DNA of 64,000 bases, taken from NCBI GenBank assembly GCA_032622095.1, contig CP136064.1, positions 44,968,989 through 45,032,988 on the forward strand, in the 5' to 3' direction. Below are positions 34,284-44,028 of this stretch, piece after piece; positions within the stretch are counted from its first letter, which is position 1, and each line of letters opens with the position of its first letter. This DNA comes from Siphonodentalium dalli (Eukaryota > Mollusca > Scaphopoda > Gadilida > Siphonodentaliidae). A program made the translations under genes and the position numbers. The notes beneath the pieces are model-generated. The model was not told the origin of the DNA. It ran no database searches and saw only the letters and a program-made list of their open reading frames with translations.

Positions 34284-35452
34284 TATGTTTACCCATACCA
34301 TAGTATGGTAAACATAGTGTCGTTGTCCGGATTGACCACTCGTCGTTCGTCCGTCTGTCTGTCTGTCTGTAGACACTTTACGCATAATGCGATAACTGAA
34401 ACATTTTCTATCTGATCAGAACCAAATTTGGTATGTGAGTTTCTCAGCCCAAAATACAAATCGAGTTCGAATATGGGTTTGATCCGACTATTATGGCCCT
34501 TTTTCGAAAATATATTCACTATTAAAAAAAAAAATTTAGATTGATTTCCTTGCTCAATTTAACAAAACAAAAAAAATTAATAAAAAAATTAATAATATAT
34601 TATTTTTTTATAAATAATTTAAAACACTTTTTTTTTAAAGTTAACAAAATTTGAAAAACTAACTCCATTATAACTCTGCCAAGGTTACCCCGAGTCACCA
34701 CACCAAATTTGTTTAAATCGGTCAAAAATCTTGTTTTATGCTGTACTGGTAAATTTGTTTGGAGCGACATTAAATCCAATTCACCAATTCCATCCCATGC
34801 CTTTGGACTACTTAGCTATTGATAAGGCTATATTATTTTCTGATGTCTCTTATGCCAATGTGCAGATAATCTGATAAAGAAAGCTATGGTATCTAATTTA
34901 AAATAAAGATTCAACAATAAACATCAAATGATATTAACAGTAGACTTGGACATCTGTGCTGCCTTGCACAGCCGAAGATATCACTCTACAGATGGTCTGA
35001 GGTCATTATAAATGTTATTGGCTTAATAGAGATGTCAGCTTTCAACATAAACAATTCCTGTGATTTTAAATTGTTGACAGCTCTGCTATATAATTGATAT
35101 TAATGGGTCAGCAGTGAGGTGGCTTATCTTGATTTTTTGTTGGTAGAATTTGATACATTATTATTGTAAACTTAAATAGGACTCTCTTCACCCAAGTATT
35201 CCATATCCAGGTCACCTTTCACATTTAACCCAAGGCTGTGGTGGTGCAGCATTACAGATCCTGAACCAGTGCATTCTCTTATATAAATGCGAGTGACCCA
35301 TAAATTCCAATAATTTGTGTTATGTACATTTGTCTATAATAGTACATAACAGTATACTCTATAATTCAACACCAAAACTCTCATTTATGATTCCGATCAT
35401 TATCTCCAAGGGATGGGTTAACATCTGCCGATCGTGATCATCCTCTCGTTTA
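34284..35452 (+). repeat. Family R element, copy 2
   Basis: Colinear with 9867-11195 from TATGTTTACCCATACC to CATCTGCCGATCGTGATC, including TTGATAA(A/G)GCTATATTAT and CAACACCAAAACTCTC. It has only one of the two internal blocks near the head. Both copies carry the same decayed C2 arm, so that arm predates the duplication. Confidence 0.7.
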
Positions 35453-35837
35453 AAGTTTCTAAAACAACTGTCATTAACAAGTACATGTACATGTGAATGT
35501 AAAAATAGATCTAATTTATTCTTATTTTCATTATTTATAATTCTCCAATAACGAGATTTACCATATCAAAACCATTGTACTTAGTAAACATTATACTGTC
35601 ACAATGGCTTTACGGATCAATGTCCAATTAATCAAATAAAATATCAAAGTTTAAACAAAACTTGACAGTACTACATCAGAAAAGGTCAAAGCGTTGAAAA
35701 ATATTCTGAAAATAATTTTCAGATTGAAATATTTGAACTTACCACATGATTAGCGATGTTTGTTGACACATCACTGTAACAGTTTGTTTACATAACAATG
35801 GCTTCAACACACAAATTTTTTTATTGGAGAACTATCA
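35453..35837. other. No gene seen
   Basis: AT-rich; no recognised repeat or supported frame. Confidence 0.4.
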
Positions 35838-35984
35838 ATAACACTTTCATGACTGGAGCTTCCTGAAATTTTGGAAAAACCCTGTGCCAATGCATTCTCT
35901 TATATATGTCGCATATATAAGAGAATGCATTGGCACAGGGTCTTTACTGCTGCACCAGCGCAGCTCTCATCATGAAAGGGATAA
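35838..35984. mobile_element. Short family C2 MITE
   Basis: CTTTCATGACTGGAGCTTCC to GCTCTCATCATGAAAGGG around one hairpin cassette with a collapsed loop (about 35884-35936). Both TTAA flanks are mutated (AATA, ATAA). Confidence 0.75.
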
Positions 35985-36799
35985 TAAATGTAAGAACCAA
36001 GTTTATCTACCAGTTGTTCGATCTCCATGTTCTTTGTGGTGATGTTTACAGAATTTTATATATCTTTTGAACAATACATGTAGAACAAATTCATAATCCT
36101 CTCACAGTGATGATATTCACCATTGCTGAATGTTGCACAAGGTTTTGAAAATGTGCTGAAAGGTACACAGGGTTCGCTAAAATGTGCTGAAGGTTACGGG
36201 GTTTGAATCTTGTTTGAAATTATGTTGTTTATGTACCCCGAGATCTCTGCTAGAATAATTCGCGTAATCTGACTTTGAGAACAAATATCAACAAGGCAAT
36301 ATCTTACCATGGAAGAGTTGGAGACACAGACTACAGTAACAAGAAACTCAGTAGTTTACTCATTATAAGAAGTAATTATTCAAAATACTTATTCAGGGTT
36401 CCAGAACTCCAATTGCAACCTTGATTTTTCGTGTAATCAAAATTTACATTATCAAACCTATGTACCCCTTCAGCACATTTTCAAACCCCTTCAGTATTTT
36501 TAGGTGAAAGTGAGCCCTCGGCATAATGGCCCCCTTAACATCTGCTCATGTTATTCCCTGGTGGAGATCCTGTGCACTGTATGAGTCATCCACCCATGTT
36601 CCTCCTCACCACCCTATAATAAGTTTTTAGTTCAATTTAATGCTCCCCTTTTCCATGCAATCTGTGTTTTATCAGATTATTAAACCAACAGTGGGTAGAT
36701 GCAGTACCAATGTCAGTTTGTTTTGATTTATCAATGGTAAGGCTGGGTACACTAGTTGATTATACTTAATAATAATGTTGGCCCAGCAAACATACAAAC
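35985..36799. other. No gene seen
   Basis: A short tandem phrase with AATGTGCTGAA lies at 36150-36195. Nothing else recognised. Confidence 0.4.
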
Positions 36800-36960
36800 C
36801 TTCTTGAAGTGGGGTGTACATGTATACACAAATTGCCTTGTCCATACCGAAAATGTTTGCCCATCTTGAGCCATTTGCATGTTTTCTCGCAGCAGTTTTT
36901 ATCCATTCTTCGAACCTTGTACAAAGATCAACAATGTTGTTTTTTTTCAGGCAACGACTC
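36800..36960 (-). CDS. Candidate exon fragment, unrecognised protein
   Basis: The minus strand is open from about 37250 to 36700 if the F insertion at 36960-37214 is ignored. The part upstream of a GAAG|GTTTGT donor (boundary at 36800) reads TRFEEWIKTAARKHANGSRW then ANIFGMDKAICVYMYTPLQE, less biased than repeat-derived frames nearby. No acceptor with a pyrimidine tract is evident. It may be a gene or transposon fragment interrupted by the F element. Family not recognised. Confidence 0.18.
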
Positions 36961-37214
36961 AAGCCTTGAAATAGTGTGTCTGTCATTTGCAGAATGAGGT
37001 CCCCAGAGGTTGAATTTAATGATGCTAACCCGCATAGTGGGCTAGCATCACCAAATTCACCCTCTGGGAACCTCATTCTGCTGAGATGTAAGCAGAATGA
37101 GGTCCCCAGAGGGTGAATTTGGTGATGCTAGCCCGCTATGTGGGGTAGCATCACTAAATTCACCCTCTGGGGACCTCATTCTGCAAATGACAGACACACT
37201 TATTTCAAGGCTTG
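36960..37214. mobile_element. Family F hAT-like element, double hairpin
   Basis: CAAGCCTTGAAATAGTGTG and its mirror ACACTTATTTCAAGGCTTG enclose two hairpins (about 36991-37081 and 37090-37185), each with GCAGAATGAGGTCCCCAGAG arms. Flanks GGCAACGA (36950) and GGCAACGT (37215) look like a nearly intact 8-bp duplication, offset by two bases on the left. Confidence 0.85.
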
Positions 37215-37672
37215 GGCAACGTACACTTCCAATAAAACATTTTTTTTTTATAAAACTCGATTTGGGGATTAATTACTCAACCTGTCCCCTCCAACCGTCG
37301 TAAAATATTCCACAGTTAAAAACATCATGCCTGACACAACATCAATTGGAAATTTTAGACCAAAATAGATTGAAATTATTCTAATAGTTTGGTTTTTACC
37401 AGTACTTAGTTGGAATTTGTTTCTTTTAGACCAAAAGTGAAATAGTTTCCTTCTTAAATTAACCTTGGTAATTTTTTGGATTGAAATAACCATAAGTGGG
37501 AAATTGTACCACCACTGTGATGTATCAGGCTTGAAATACACCAGTTTGAACAGTCTGATCCAGGGAAGTGGGTTCAAATTATATTTCCATAACTTGGGAT
37601 TTTGGGTCTGCTTCCACGGAGGTGCAGTTGGATATTGCAAGTTGGAACCCTACACCCATGCACCCAACACAC
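37215..37672. other. No gene seen
   Basis: Minus frame 37269-37640 (123 codons) is in AT-rich unique sequence with no splice support; not called. Confidence 0.35.
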
Positions 37673-37793
37673 TAGTCCAAGTCTTCTCGTACTAAAACCA
37701 GCTAAGATATTGGGATGGAGATGCTGGTATTTAATACTAGCATCTCCCTCCCAATATATCTTAGCTGGTTTTAGTACGAGAAGACTTGGACTA
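37673..37793. repeat. Family P palindrome
   Basis: TAGTCCAAGTCTTCTCGTAC and AAACCAGCTAAGATAT are mirrored at 37755-37793. Arms run about 55 bp around GGTATTTAATACTAGC. TA at each edge is compatible with a TA target. Confidence 0.85.
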
Positions 37794-38489
37794 CATGTAC
37801 CTACACCCCTGCCCTGGGACTCTGCCACACTATGACCACAAGATAATAATTTGGTTTTGAGACAATGAGATTTGTAGCATGGGTTTTGTGGAACAGTATG
37901 TCATCTCTGTTAATGGATCGGACTCTCTGTTGACGACATTCTAGGTATCATCGTGTCTAATGCAGATAAATCAGCCTTCTCATTCTTCTATCAATAAATC
38001 GATGGGACTAATAGTTATATGATACCATGTCCCATGCCCCTCATCCCACCATGCTGCTAATAAGATACTCTACACGTCTCATTCCTCTTTCTGGATCCTG
38101 TTGTGTTAGATGCAAAATACAAGTTTGTACTACGGTCAACTGGAGATCAGTTTCTTCTTGAATGATTATGACTGAATACTTGATTGACTGACCACTATTC
38201 CGTGATGTACCAGTACAATTTTCTAGGTGAACTGGGGATTATTTTTTCTCGGTTTTCATTTATAATTGACATAAAAGTTTCTACTAATGTGAACTAGAGA
38301 TATATTTTTTCTTGGTTTTCAGTTATAATCGAATTAAATTTAAGTTTCTACTAACATAAACTGGAGATAAGTTTTTTATCGGTTTGAAGCTATAATAAAA
38401 ATAAAAATTTCTGTTATATTATGAGATGAACTGGAGATTTATTTCTTCTCGGTTTGCAGCTACATGAATATATTCAAAATAAAAGTTCA
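37794..38489. repeat. Weak ~70-bp tandem phrases
   Basis: AACTGGAGAT recurs about every 60-80 bp between 38140 and 38440 together with a TTTTC(T/G)CGGTTT phrase (38227, 38300, 38365, 38435). A diverged tandem repeat; no gene. Confidence 0.5.
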
Positions 38490-38762
38490 CGTTGCATGGC
38501 CAGAAAATTCCTTTTGCCAATTTTTTGACAATTTCTGAATTTGTTTGGCGATTTTTCATAAACTTTGGCCAAATTAAAAATTTTAAAACTAAAAATGTGA
38601 CCAAACAGTAGAGCAAAAACATAAAACTCAGAAACTCAGAATGTAATGGTCTGGCACTATTCGGAGAGGTGATTTCTGACTACAGGCTTGAATCGTTTTG
38701 GCCAAAAGTGCAATGGAAATTTTCTTTGGCCATATTTAAAAGATTCTGGCCATTGGCCGTGA
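38490..38762. mobile_element. Inverted-repeat element rich in TTTGGCCAAA
   Basis: Left CACGTTGCATGGCCAGAA and right TTCTGGCCATTGGCCGTG are inverted repeats, with TTTGCCAA / TTTGGCCA motifs inside like those of the hAT-like element at 7358. No target duplication was found. Confidence 0.5.
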
Positions 38763-38843
38763 ACACTGCTCATACTATAATCTCTGCGAAAAGACACCTT
38801 TGCAGGATCAAAGGTGTACTTTGTACAGTGCATTTATTTCATT

Positions 38844-38972
38844 TTAATCCTTTACCCAACAGAAGGGCCCTGTGCCAATGCATTCTCTTATATATGCGAT
38901 TGAGACAGACCGAAGATATTTTAGGCTGTTGAAGCTTTATTTATTTGGCCGGTTTGTTGGGTAAAGGGTTAA
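38844..38972. mobile_element. Family C1 deletion derivative in the 5' intron
   Basis: TTAA-TCCTTTACCCAACAGAAG runs into part of the first hairpin, then jumps to GAGACAGACCGAAGATATTT and the C1 right end (38969-38972 TTAA). It ends 65 bp before the exon acceptor at 39037. Confidence 0.88.
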
Positions 38973-39037
38973 CTCACCCAATTTCATTGCAATTCCTCGC
39001 AAAAAAAAATTATATTTGTTGTGTTTTATATTTTCAG

Positions 39038-39041
39038 TAAA
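39038..39041 (+). other. 5' UTR remnant at exon start
   Basis: The acceptor TTTATATTTTCAG ends at 39037. Four bases, TAAA, precede the ATG, so most of the 5' UTR lies in an exon upstream that I cannot place with confidence. Confidence 0.6.
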
Positions 39042-39870
39042 ATGGGAGCAACCCACTCAAAGCGGAAAAAATACAGGAGACGGTCTCATCGAGGAGATGA
39101 TGATGTAGAATCAAAAGAAAACCGTCCACCAAGTCGCTCAACTTCGTACAGCGCCAGTCTGAACCCAACATCGTACAACGTCAGTCTGAACCCATATCGT
39201 CTTTCTGCAGAGTATGACTATAACGCTGATGAGGAGATCAAAAGGACAATATACCTCTCGAGAGACAGTTTGCTCTCAAGTCAGTCCAGGGTTAGCTCCC
39301 TTGCGGAATCTCAGATGAGCAACGTACCAACCGAGTCATATAGACGAAGTTTAACGTCAATCTCCACTAACCAGACTAACAGTAACTATGGTAGAGTTAG
39401 CTCCCTTGGCGAGTCTCAAATGAGCAACATACCAGCTGAACCATACAGGCGGAGCTTAGCTTCACTTTCCACCAATCAGAGTAATGTTAATTTGAGTAGC
39501 CATGGTAACAGGGTTTTGAAGGTTGATAATCATCCAGAGTTAACAAGGCTTCAGAATGAACAGAATGCTCGTGTGGAGTATTTTGAGAACCGGTTGAATA
39601 AGATTCGTACGAGTGCTATGCAGGCCGCAGATCGAAGGAAATTCGCCTATCTGTTCCGCGCTAAAGACAAACCTGAGAAGCTTCATGATCCCAGAGATGG
39701 GTCATCACAATATAAGACTGCACAAAATGGCTTCCATCCATTCATCGAAGAAGAGGACAAGGGGGAGATAATTCCTGTTCACGTGATCAAGGGGAGTAAA
39801 TCTTCATCAGATTCCACTTACAAAAAGGACTCGTCTCCTCCTCGAATATTGGACAACATCAATCCTTTCA
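39042..39870 (+). CDS. Ser/Arg-rich membrane-anchored protein, exon with start codon
   Basis: This exon encodes residues 1-276. The ATG is preceded by an acceptor (AG at 39036-39037) and has A at -3 and G at +4. The protein begins MGATHSKRKKYRRRSHR: Gly2 with a small residue at position 5-6 fits the N-myristoylation pattern, followed by a basic patch. Residues 83-113 and 118-148 are a repeat (RVSSLAESQMSN / RVSSLGESQMSN, then YRRSL twice), and YRRSL resembles basophilic kinase sites. Residues 165-205 are charged and probably helical. The exon ends TTC-A|GTGAGT at 39870/39871, splitting a codon after its first base. Without splicing the frame runs 15 more codons to a stop at 39915-39917. Family not recognised; function unknown. 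A second donor is at 39904. Confidence 0.85.
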
Positions 39871-39919
39871 GTGAGTATTTATTAGCCAACATCAATCCTT
39901 TCAGTGAGTATTATTAGCC
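39857..39919 (+). repeat. 33-bp tandem duplication across the 5' splice site
   Basis: AACATCAATCCTTTCA followed by GTGAGTATT occurs twice, 33 bp apart. It yields two identical donors (39871 and 39904) in the same phase. Use of the second would insert 11 residues (EYLLANINPFN replaces N). In the unspliced reading it produces NINPFSEY twice. Confidence 0.9.
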
Positions 39920-39928
39920 AATAGCAAT

Positions 39929-40255
39929 TTAAAGATGGTGTATCTCTTCCCAGTAAGATTAACAGTAATGCCCTAAATAATCGACTCCTTAACCACAGCA
40001 TAATTATGGGTAATTTTTCAGGATTTTTTCGGAAATATGGCTTGTTGCCATTGATCAGAAAGCTCTCAATGAGAGCTTCCGATTAATTGTAACAAGCCAT
40101 ATTTCTGTCTAAATCCTGAAAAGGTACCCATAATTCTGCTGTTGTTAAGGAGTCAATTATTTAGGGCATTAATGTATACAGATTCCAGGGTATATATAAT
40201 AAAAGATATGTATCAAGGACACCTGTCTGGAAAAGTTTCCATCAATTAAAACCAT
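39929..40255. mobile_element. Family M left end with family B inserted
   Basis: TTAA-AGATGGTGTATCTCTTCC starts here, then a family B MITE at 39960-40176, then GGTATATATAATAAAAGATA and CACCTGTCTGGAAAAG, which match the left arm of the intact element at 41872. A right end was not found. Confidence 0.65.
39960..40176. mobile_element. Family B palindromic MITE
   Basis: ACAGTAATGCCCTAAATAA to GGGCATTAATG-TA. Arms are diverged (CATAATTATGGG, TTTTTTCGGAAATATGG). Inserted in the family M relic. Confidence 0.85.
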
Positions 40256-41387
40256 ATTGCGGTTTGCACTCCAAAATACACCTAATATTATTCGCTTTTG
40301 AATTTTTCCCGGTATTGAAATAGTTTGATACATGAACTACCTTTCTATGAGCTATAATAATTATATGTCCCTGAATGACGCAATTGAAGTAATCAAAAAT
40401 ACAACATTGAACACAATTTACAGGCCCTGTACATAAACGGTGCCATTTGTATTCATCAGAATTCTGGAATCATAAACAGAATGTCCGGAAAAGGTAAATG
40501 GCTTAATCTTAACATGAAACTATTAAAAAACATCGGCAAAAAAACAAAATCGAGAAAAAACTCCAGAGAAGACCTTCAACACTCAAATAATCTGCAGTAT
40601 AGGTCTAGCGCTTTCGTTTAATATTGTTTAACTTCATCAGGACCGAGTTCGGCGTGTGACACAGTCTAATCACAGTGTATTTTCACTCTAAGAACACCCC
40701 AACCCCTGGGGATGGACAAGAAGGACTTTTAGTCGATTCTTTTATTATTAAAAAACATCACACAGTTTTCTCTTAATTTTAATTGTAAAAAAATTTGTAG
40801 TATCATAAATGTTTCAGAGCGACAACAGCTCTAGATTTACTTCCCTTTGTATACAGTTACAATTTTTGCGTGACCGCTGACTAAACATTTGAACAGCAGA
40901 AACAATCTCAAATTTATCTAAACATATGAGAAACAGAAGACTTATTTTCATCGACAAATTTGTTCAGAAATATTCTGGGTTATGTTTTGAGATACCTCTT
41001 ACCAAATTTGAGTTTTGTCCATTTAAGAGATTAATTCTATTTAGAATTTCTTAATATGTTCGCTGGACAGTTTTAGGGGCTATTTTTAGAACAGAAGACG
41101 GCACGAAAACATACCAAAAGCATACCAAGAAGGAGAATTCTATATTGTTATCACCCTCAATCATGGAGTTGCATTTCAACTAAAGATTTTACCTGGACCG
41201 TATGATAGAATAAACAACATTTATAATATGCCTTTCCTTTATAGACAAATAATATATACCCAATCTTCAGTTTTATCTGCATTTTATTTGCAAAATATCT
41301 AATTGTACAGTGTAGTCTTGACTCTTGAAATCAGGATTTATAAAAATTATGTTGTTGTAATTGTGACCCAGAAGAGATAGACTATTG
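40256..41387. other. No further exon seen in this intron part
   Basis: AT-rich intronic sequence, no recognised repeat except single-copy-looking text. No open frame with splice sites. Confidence 0.4.
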
Positions 41388-41614
41388 TTAACCCTTTCAT
41401 GACGGGAGAATGCACTGGTGCACCATTAAAGACCCTGTGCCAGTGCATTCACTTATATATGGAGACTCGCATCTATAAGAGAATGTACTGGCTTATAAGG
41501 TCAAGGTAAATATTGTTATGCCAATGCATTCTCTTATATGGGAAACTAGCATATATACATTGGCACAGGGTTTTCGCTAAATTTCAGGAAGCTCCAGTCA
41601 CGAAACTCGTAATA
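41388..41614. mobile_element. Family C2 TTAA MITE
   Basis: TTAA-CCCTTTCATGACGGGAG, GCACCATTAAAGACCC, two decayed hairpins, then TTTCAGGAAGCTCCAGTCACG. The right TTAA is lost. Confidence 0.72.
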
Positions 41615-41871
41615 GCCTGATTTACGAACCCATATTACAACTTCTTTCCCCATATTTTTCTTTGGGGTTCACAGGATTACCACTTGAATCACTTGATGTG
41701 TGATAATTTTAGTCATGTCTATAGCGCTGTGTAATTGTGATTTTGTAGAAAAGCAGGCCTTAAAATCCATCAAATTTTGCGAGAATAAAAACATAGTGTT
41801 TCTACAGGGAATCAAGACTTTTTACGAAAATAAATCAAAATGAGAACCATGATTCTGATTCACGTTAGAAT

Positions 41872-42987
41872 TTAAAGGTGGATTATCTCTTTGTAAACAT
41901 GTTTTATATAGTTACCGGGGTATAAAATATTAGATCTGAATCGAAGACTCCTGTCCAGAAATGCTTCTATCGATTAATATTAATTTTATTTCGAATATTT
42001 TCTAGTCTGAAAAGGTGTAGTTGTTTAGCTCACGAACAATAGTGGTTACTGTTAACAGAGACCAGAAATTTTATTGTACAATTTTGTCACGAATAAACGT
42101 TAATTATACTCATCGGTTATAACTATGGAATAAAACAATACCACCAATCAATCTGGGACATTTGACTTTCGGTGCGTAGCCATAGGAACAGCCCAGTGCT
42201 CTATTTAATAAATAGAGCATGGCTTGGAGTGAAATACGCCGATATAGTGCATAGTGAGGTTGTGTAGTTCACGACGCGAAGCGGAGTGAACTACACAACC
42301 GCACTATGCACTATATCGGCGTATTTCACGACAAGTCATGCTCTAATTATTATATTGTATCGAATAAATGCAGAAATTAAAGGCAAACCAGTGGGCAAAC
42401 ACCATTTTTTTTTAAAGAAAACAAAATAATATGTAAATTTTTTTATTTTTTTTAAATTCCTCTTTGTTCAGGTTTGTTTGTTTGTTTTTTTTTAATTAAT
42501 TCTTTGTAATTTTGATTTAGCAGTAGGAAACTACTATTTTCAACTTTTACTAAGTTCAGACAATTGATGTTCGCCTTACTAAAGCTTTAATTTGGATCAG
42601 CGGCGAAATAACAAGTAGTTTCAGAACAAAGTTTGATGTAGTGTTCGTTACTATTTTTAGTAGTCAAAACTACATATGCATAGTGCACGATGGGAGAGAC
42701 TTGAAGGCGTAGTATACAACTACGACTAATAGAGTCGAGTAGCCAACCAATCGGAAAGCTTGATTTCAATAACAAAGTCACGTGAGATACAATATATCGC
42801 AATATGGTATCATCCGAATGGTCTGTTCTAAAAATAGACACATAAACGGTCCCGATTAAATATTCGAAATAAAATTAATATTAATTGATAGAAGCCTTTC
42901 CGGACAGGGGTCTTCAGTTCATATTTATTATTATATACCCACGCAACTATTTCAAATTTGTTATTTAAAGAGATAATCCATCTTTAA
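41872..42987. mobile_element. Family M TTAA element, intact ends
   Basis: TTAA-AGGTGGATTATCTCTTT at 41872 and AAAGAGATAATCCATCT-TTAA at 42984. Inverted arms extend about 140 bp, sharing CTTCTATC..TTAATATTAATTTTATTTCGAAT and CCTGTCC. The 1.1-kb interior has no transposase frame. A large hairpin is nested at 42213-42345. Confidence 0.85.
42213..42345. repeat. Near-perfect 133-bp hairpin
   Basis: TAGAGCATGGCTTG...GTGAAATACGCCGATATAG and GTTGTGTAGTTCAC are mirrored across the short loop GACGCGAAGCGGA. Arms are about 59 bp. It lies inside family M and inside the intron. Confidence 0.9.
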
Positions 42988-43310
42988 GTCCTGAAAATTA
43001 TATTTTTTTCAGCAAAGGAAAGCCAATTCACCATTATAATGATTGAACCACATACTGATGGAGAACACGCGGTCAAGAAATGCACGTTTCTACTCAAATA
43101 TATACTCATCTTATAAGAATAACTCAAATTGATTTACGTTATAGGTTCTAAGGGTTAATGTTCTCTAATCTCCCATATCCTGTCCATAAAATCTTGTTTA
43201 TCATGACTTTAATAATAAGGAAGAACACTTCTAGAGTTTAGAAAGGATTTTGAACTATTCTGGCCATGCATTATATACATAAGTGAATTGGACCCTCGCG
43301 CATGGGATAG

Positions 43311-43556
43311 TACAGTAATGCCCTAATTAATCGACTGCTTAACCACAGCAGAATTATGGATAACTTTTCAGGATTTAGTCGGAAATATGGCTTGTTGCCA
43401 TTCATCGGAAAGCTCTCAGCTTGTTGCCATTCATCGGAAAGCTCTCAGGGAGAGCTTTCCGATGAATGGCAACAAGCCATATTTCCGACTAAATCCTGAA
43501 AAGTTACCCATAATTCTGCTGTGGTTAAGCAGTCGATTAATTAGGGCATTACTGTA
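43311..43556. mobile_element. Family B palindromic MITE with duplicated centre
   Basis: TA-CAGTAATGCCCTAATTAA to GGGCATTACTG-TA. The block CTTGTTGCCATTCATCGGAA plus AGCTCTCA is duplicated in the left arm. It ends 125 bp before the terminal-exon acceptor. Confidence 0.92.
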
Positions 43557-43681
43557 TGCAAATGAAATTTTTTATATCCTGAATGGTATATTGATAATTA
43601 TCTAAGTCCAATTCAGTGATCAGTGTAAAATAATCATCAGTACCTTTATACTCATTCTTTGTTTCTCGTTCTCCTTTTCAG

Positions 43682-43818
43682 ATGATGTCAGGATATTCCT
43701 GTTGTTGCCGTTCCTTCTTCCTTTCTTCATAATTATCTGTCTTCTGCGTGGACTGGGCCTGGGCATGGTTAATGTGCCAAGAACTTCATCACTCAAATGC
43801 AAGAAGGTCACAAAATAA
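43682..43818 (+). CDS. Terminal coding exon: C-terminal membrane anchor
   Basis: This exon supplies residues 277-321 and the stop TAA at 43816-43818. Bases AT at 43682-43683 complete the split codon as AAT (Asn277). The frame reads DVRIFLLLPFLLPFFIIICL then LRGLGLGMVNVPRTSSLKCK and KVTK. Residues 281-298 form an 18-residue hydrophobic segment bounded by Arg280 and Arg299, followed by 23 mostly polar or basic residues. That is the layout of a tail-anchored membrane protein. The acceptor tract, in-frame phase-1 join and nearby poly(A) signal support the exon; direct joining to 39870 without an intermediate exon is inferred. Confidence 0.75.
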
Positions 43819-43870
43819 CCTTCATAGCGAATTATCCTGCCAAGATGCATGATCTGTGTTCTGCTGTGCA

Positions 43871-43933
43871 CATCGCACTGATCAGCTATAGATCTGTTCT
43901 GCTGCATCGCACTGATCAGCTATAGATCTGTTC
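43871..43933. repeat. 34-bp tandem duplication in the 3' UTR
   Basis: Two copies of CATCGCACTGATCAGCTATA plus GATCTGTTC, identical over 29 bp. Confidence 0.9.
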
Positions 43934-43983
43934 ATTCTCATCATAAACTGAATATCGGTAACAGACAGCGGGGGTTTGTCATT

Positions 43984-43989
43984 AATAAA
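43984..43989 (+). promoter_or_regulatory. Poly(A) signal AATAAA
   Basis: Canonical hexamer 166 nt after the stop codon, in the expected position for the end of the gene. Confidence 0.65.
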
Positions 43990-44028
43990 TATGCCCTGTC
44001 TGATTTGACACCATAAAATCACCATATA

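Larger units (their letters stand above)
39871..43681 (+). other. Intron of the gene (GT-AG, phase 1)
   Basis: Donor GTGAGTATTT matches the consensus intron side exactly. The acceptor is preceded by a strong pyrimidine tract (TTTCTCGTTCTCCTTTTCAG). Joining position 39870 to 43682 preserves the frame. The intron holds two family B palindromes, family M and C2 elements and a 130-bp hairpin. Confidence 0.8.
43819..44005 (+). other. 3' UTR
   Basis: Runs from the stop to shortly after the AATAAA at 43984. It contains a 34-bp tandem duplication (CATCGCACTGATCAGCTATA at 43871 and 43905). A family B element starts about 20 bp beyond the expected cleavage site. Confidence 0.55.

Noticed and set aside
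37269-37640. 123-residue minus frame overlapping a plus frame
   Set aside because: Several overlapping frames in the same AT-rich stretch, no splice or codon support.
39879-39917. Single-exon end of the 39-kb protein (…LLANINPFSEYY)
   Set aside because: The bases begin with a consensus GTGAGT donor and a phase-matched terminal exon exists at 43682, so this tail is more likely intronic; kept only as an alternative.
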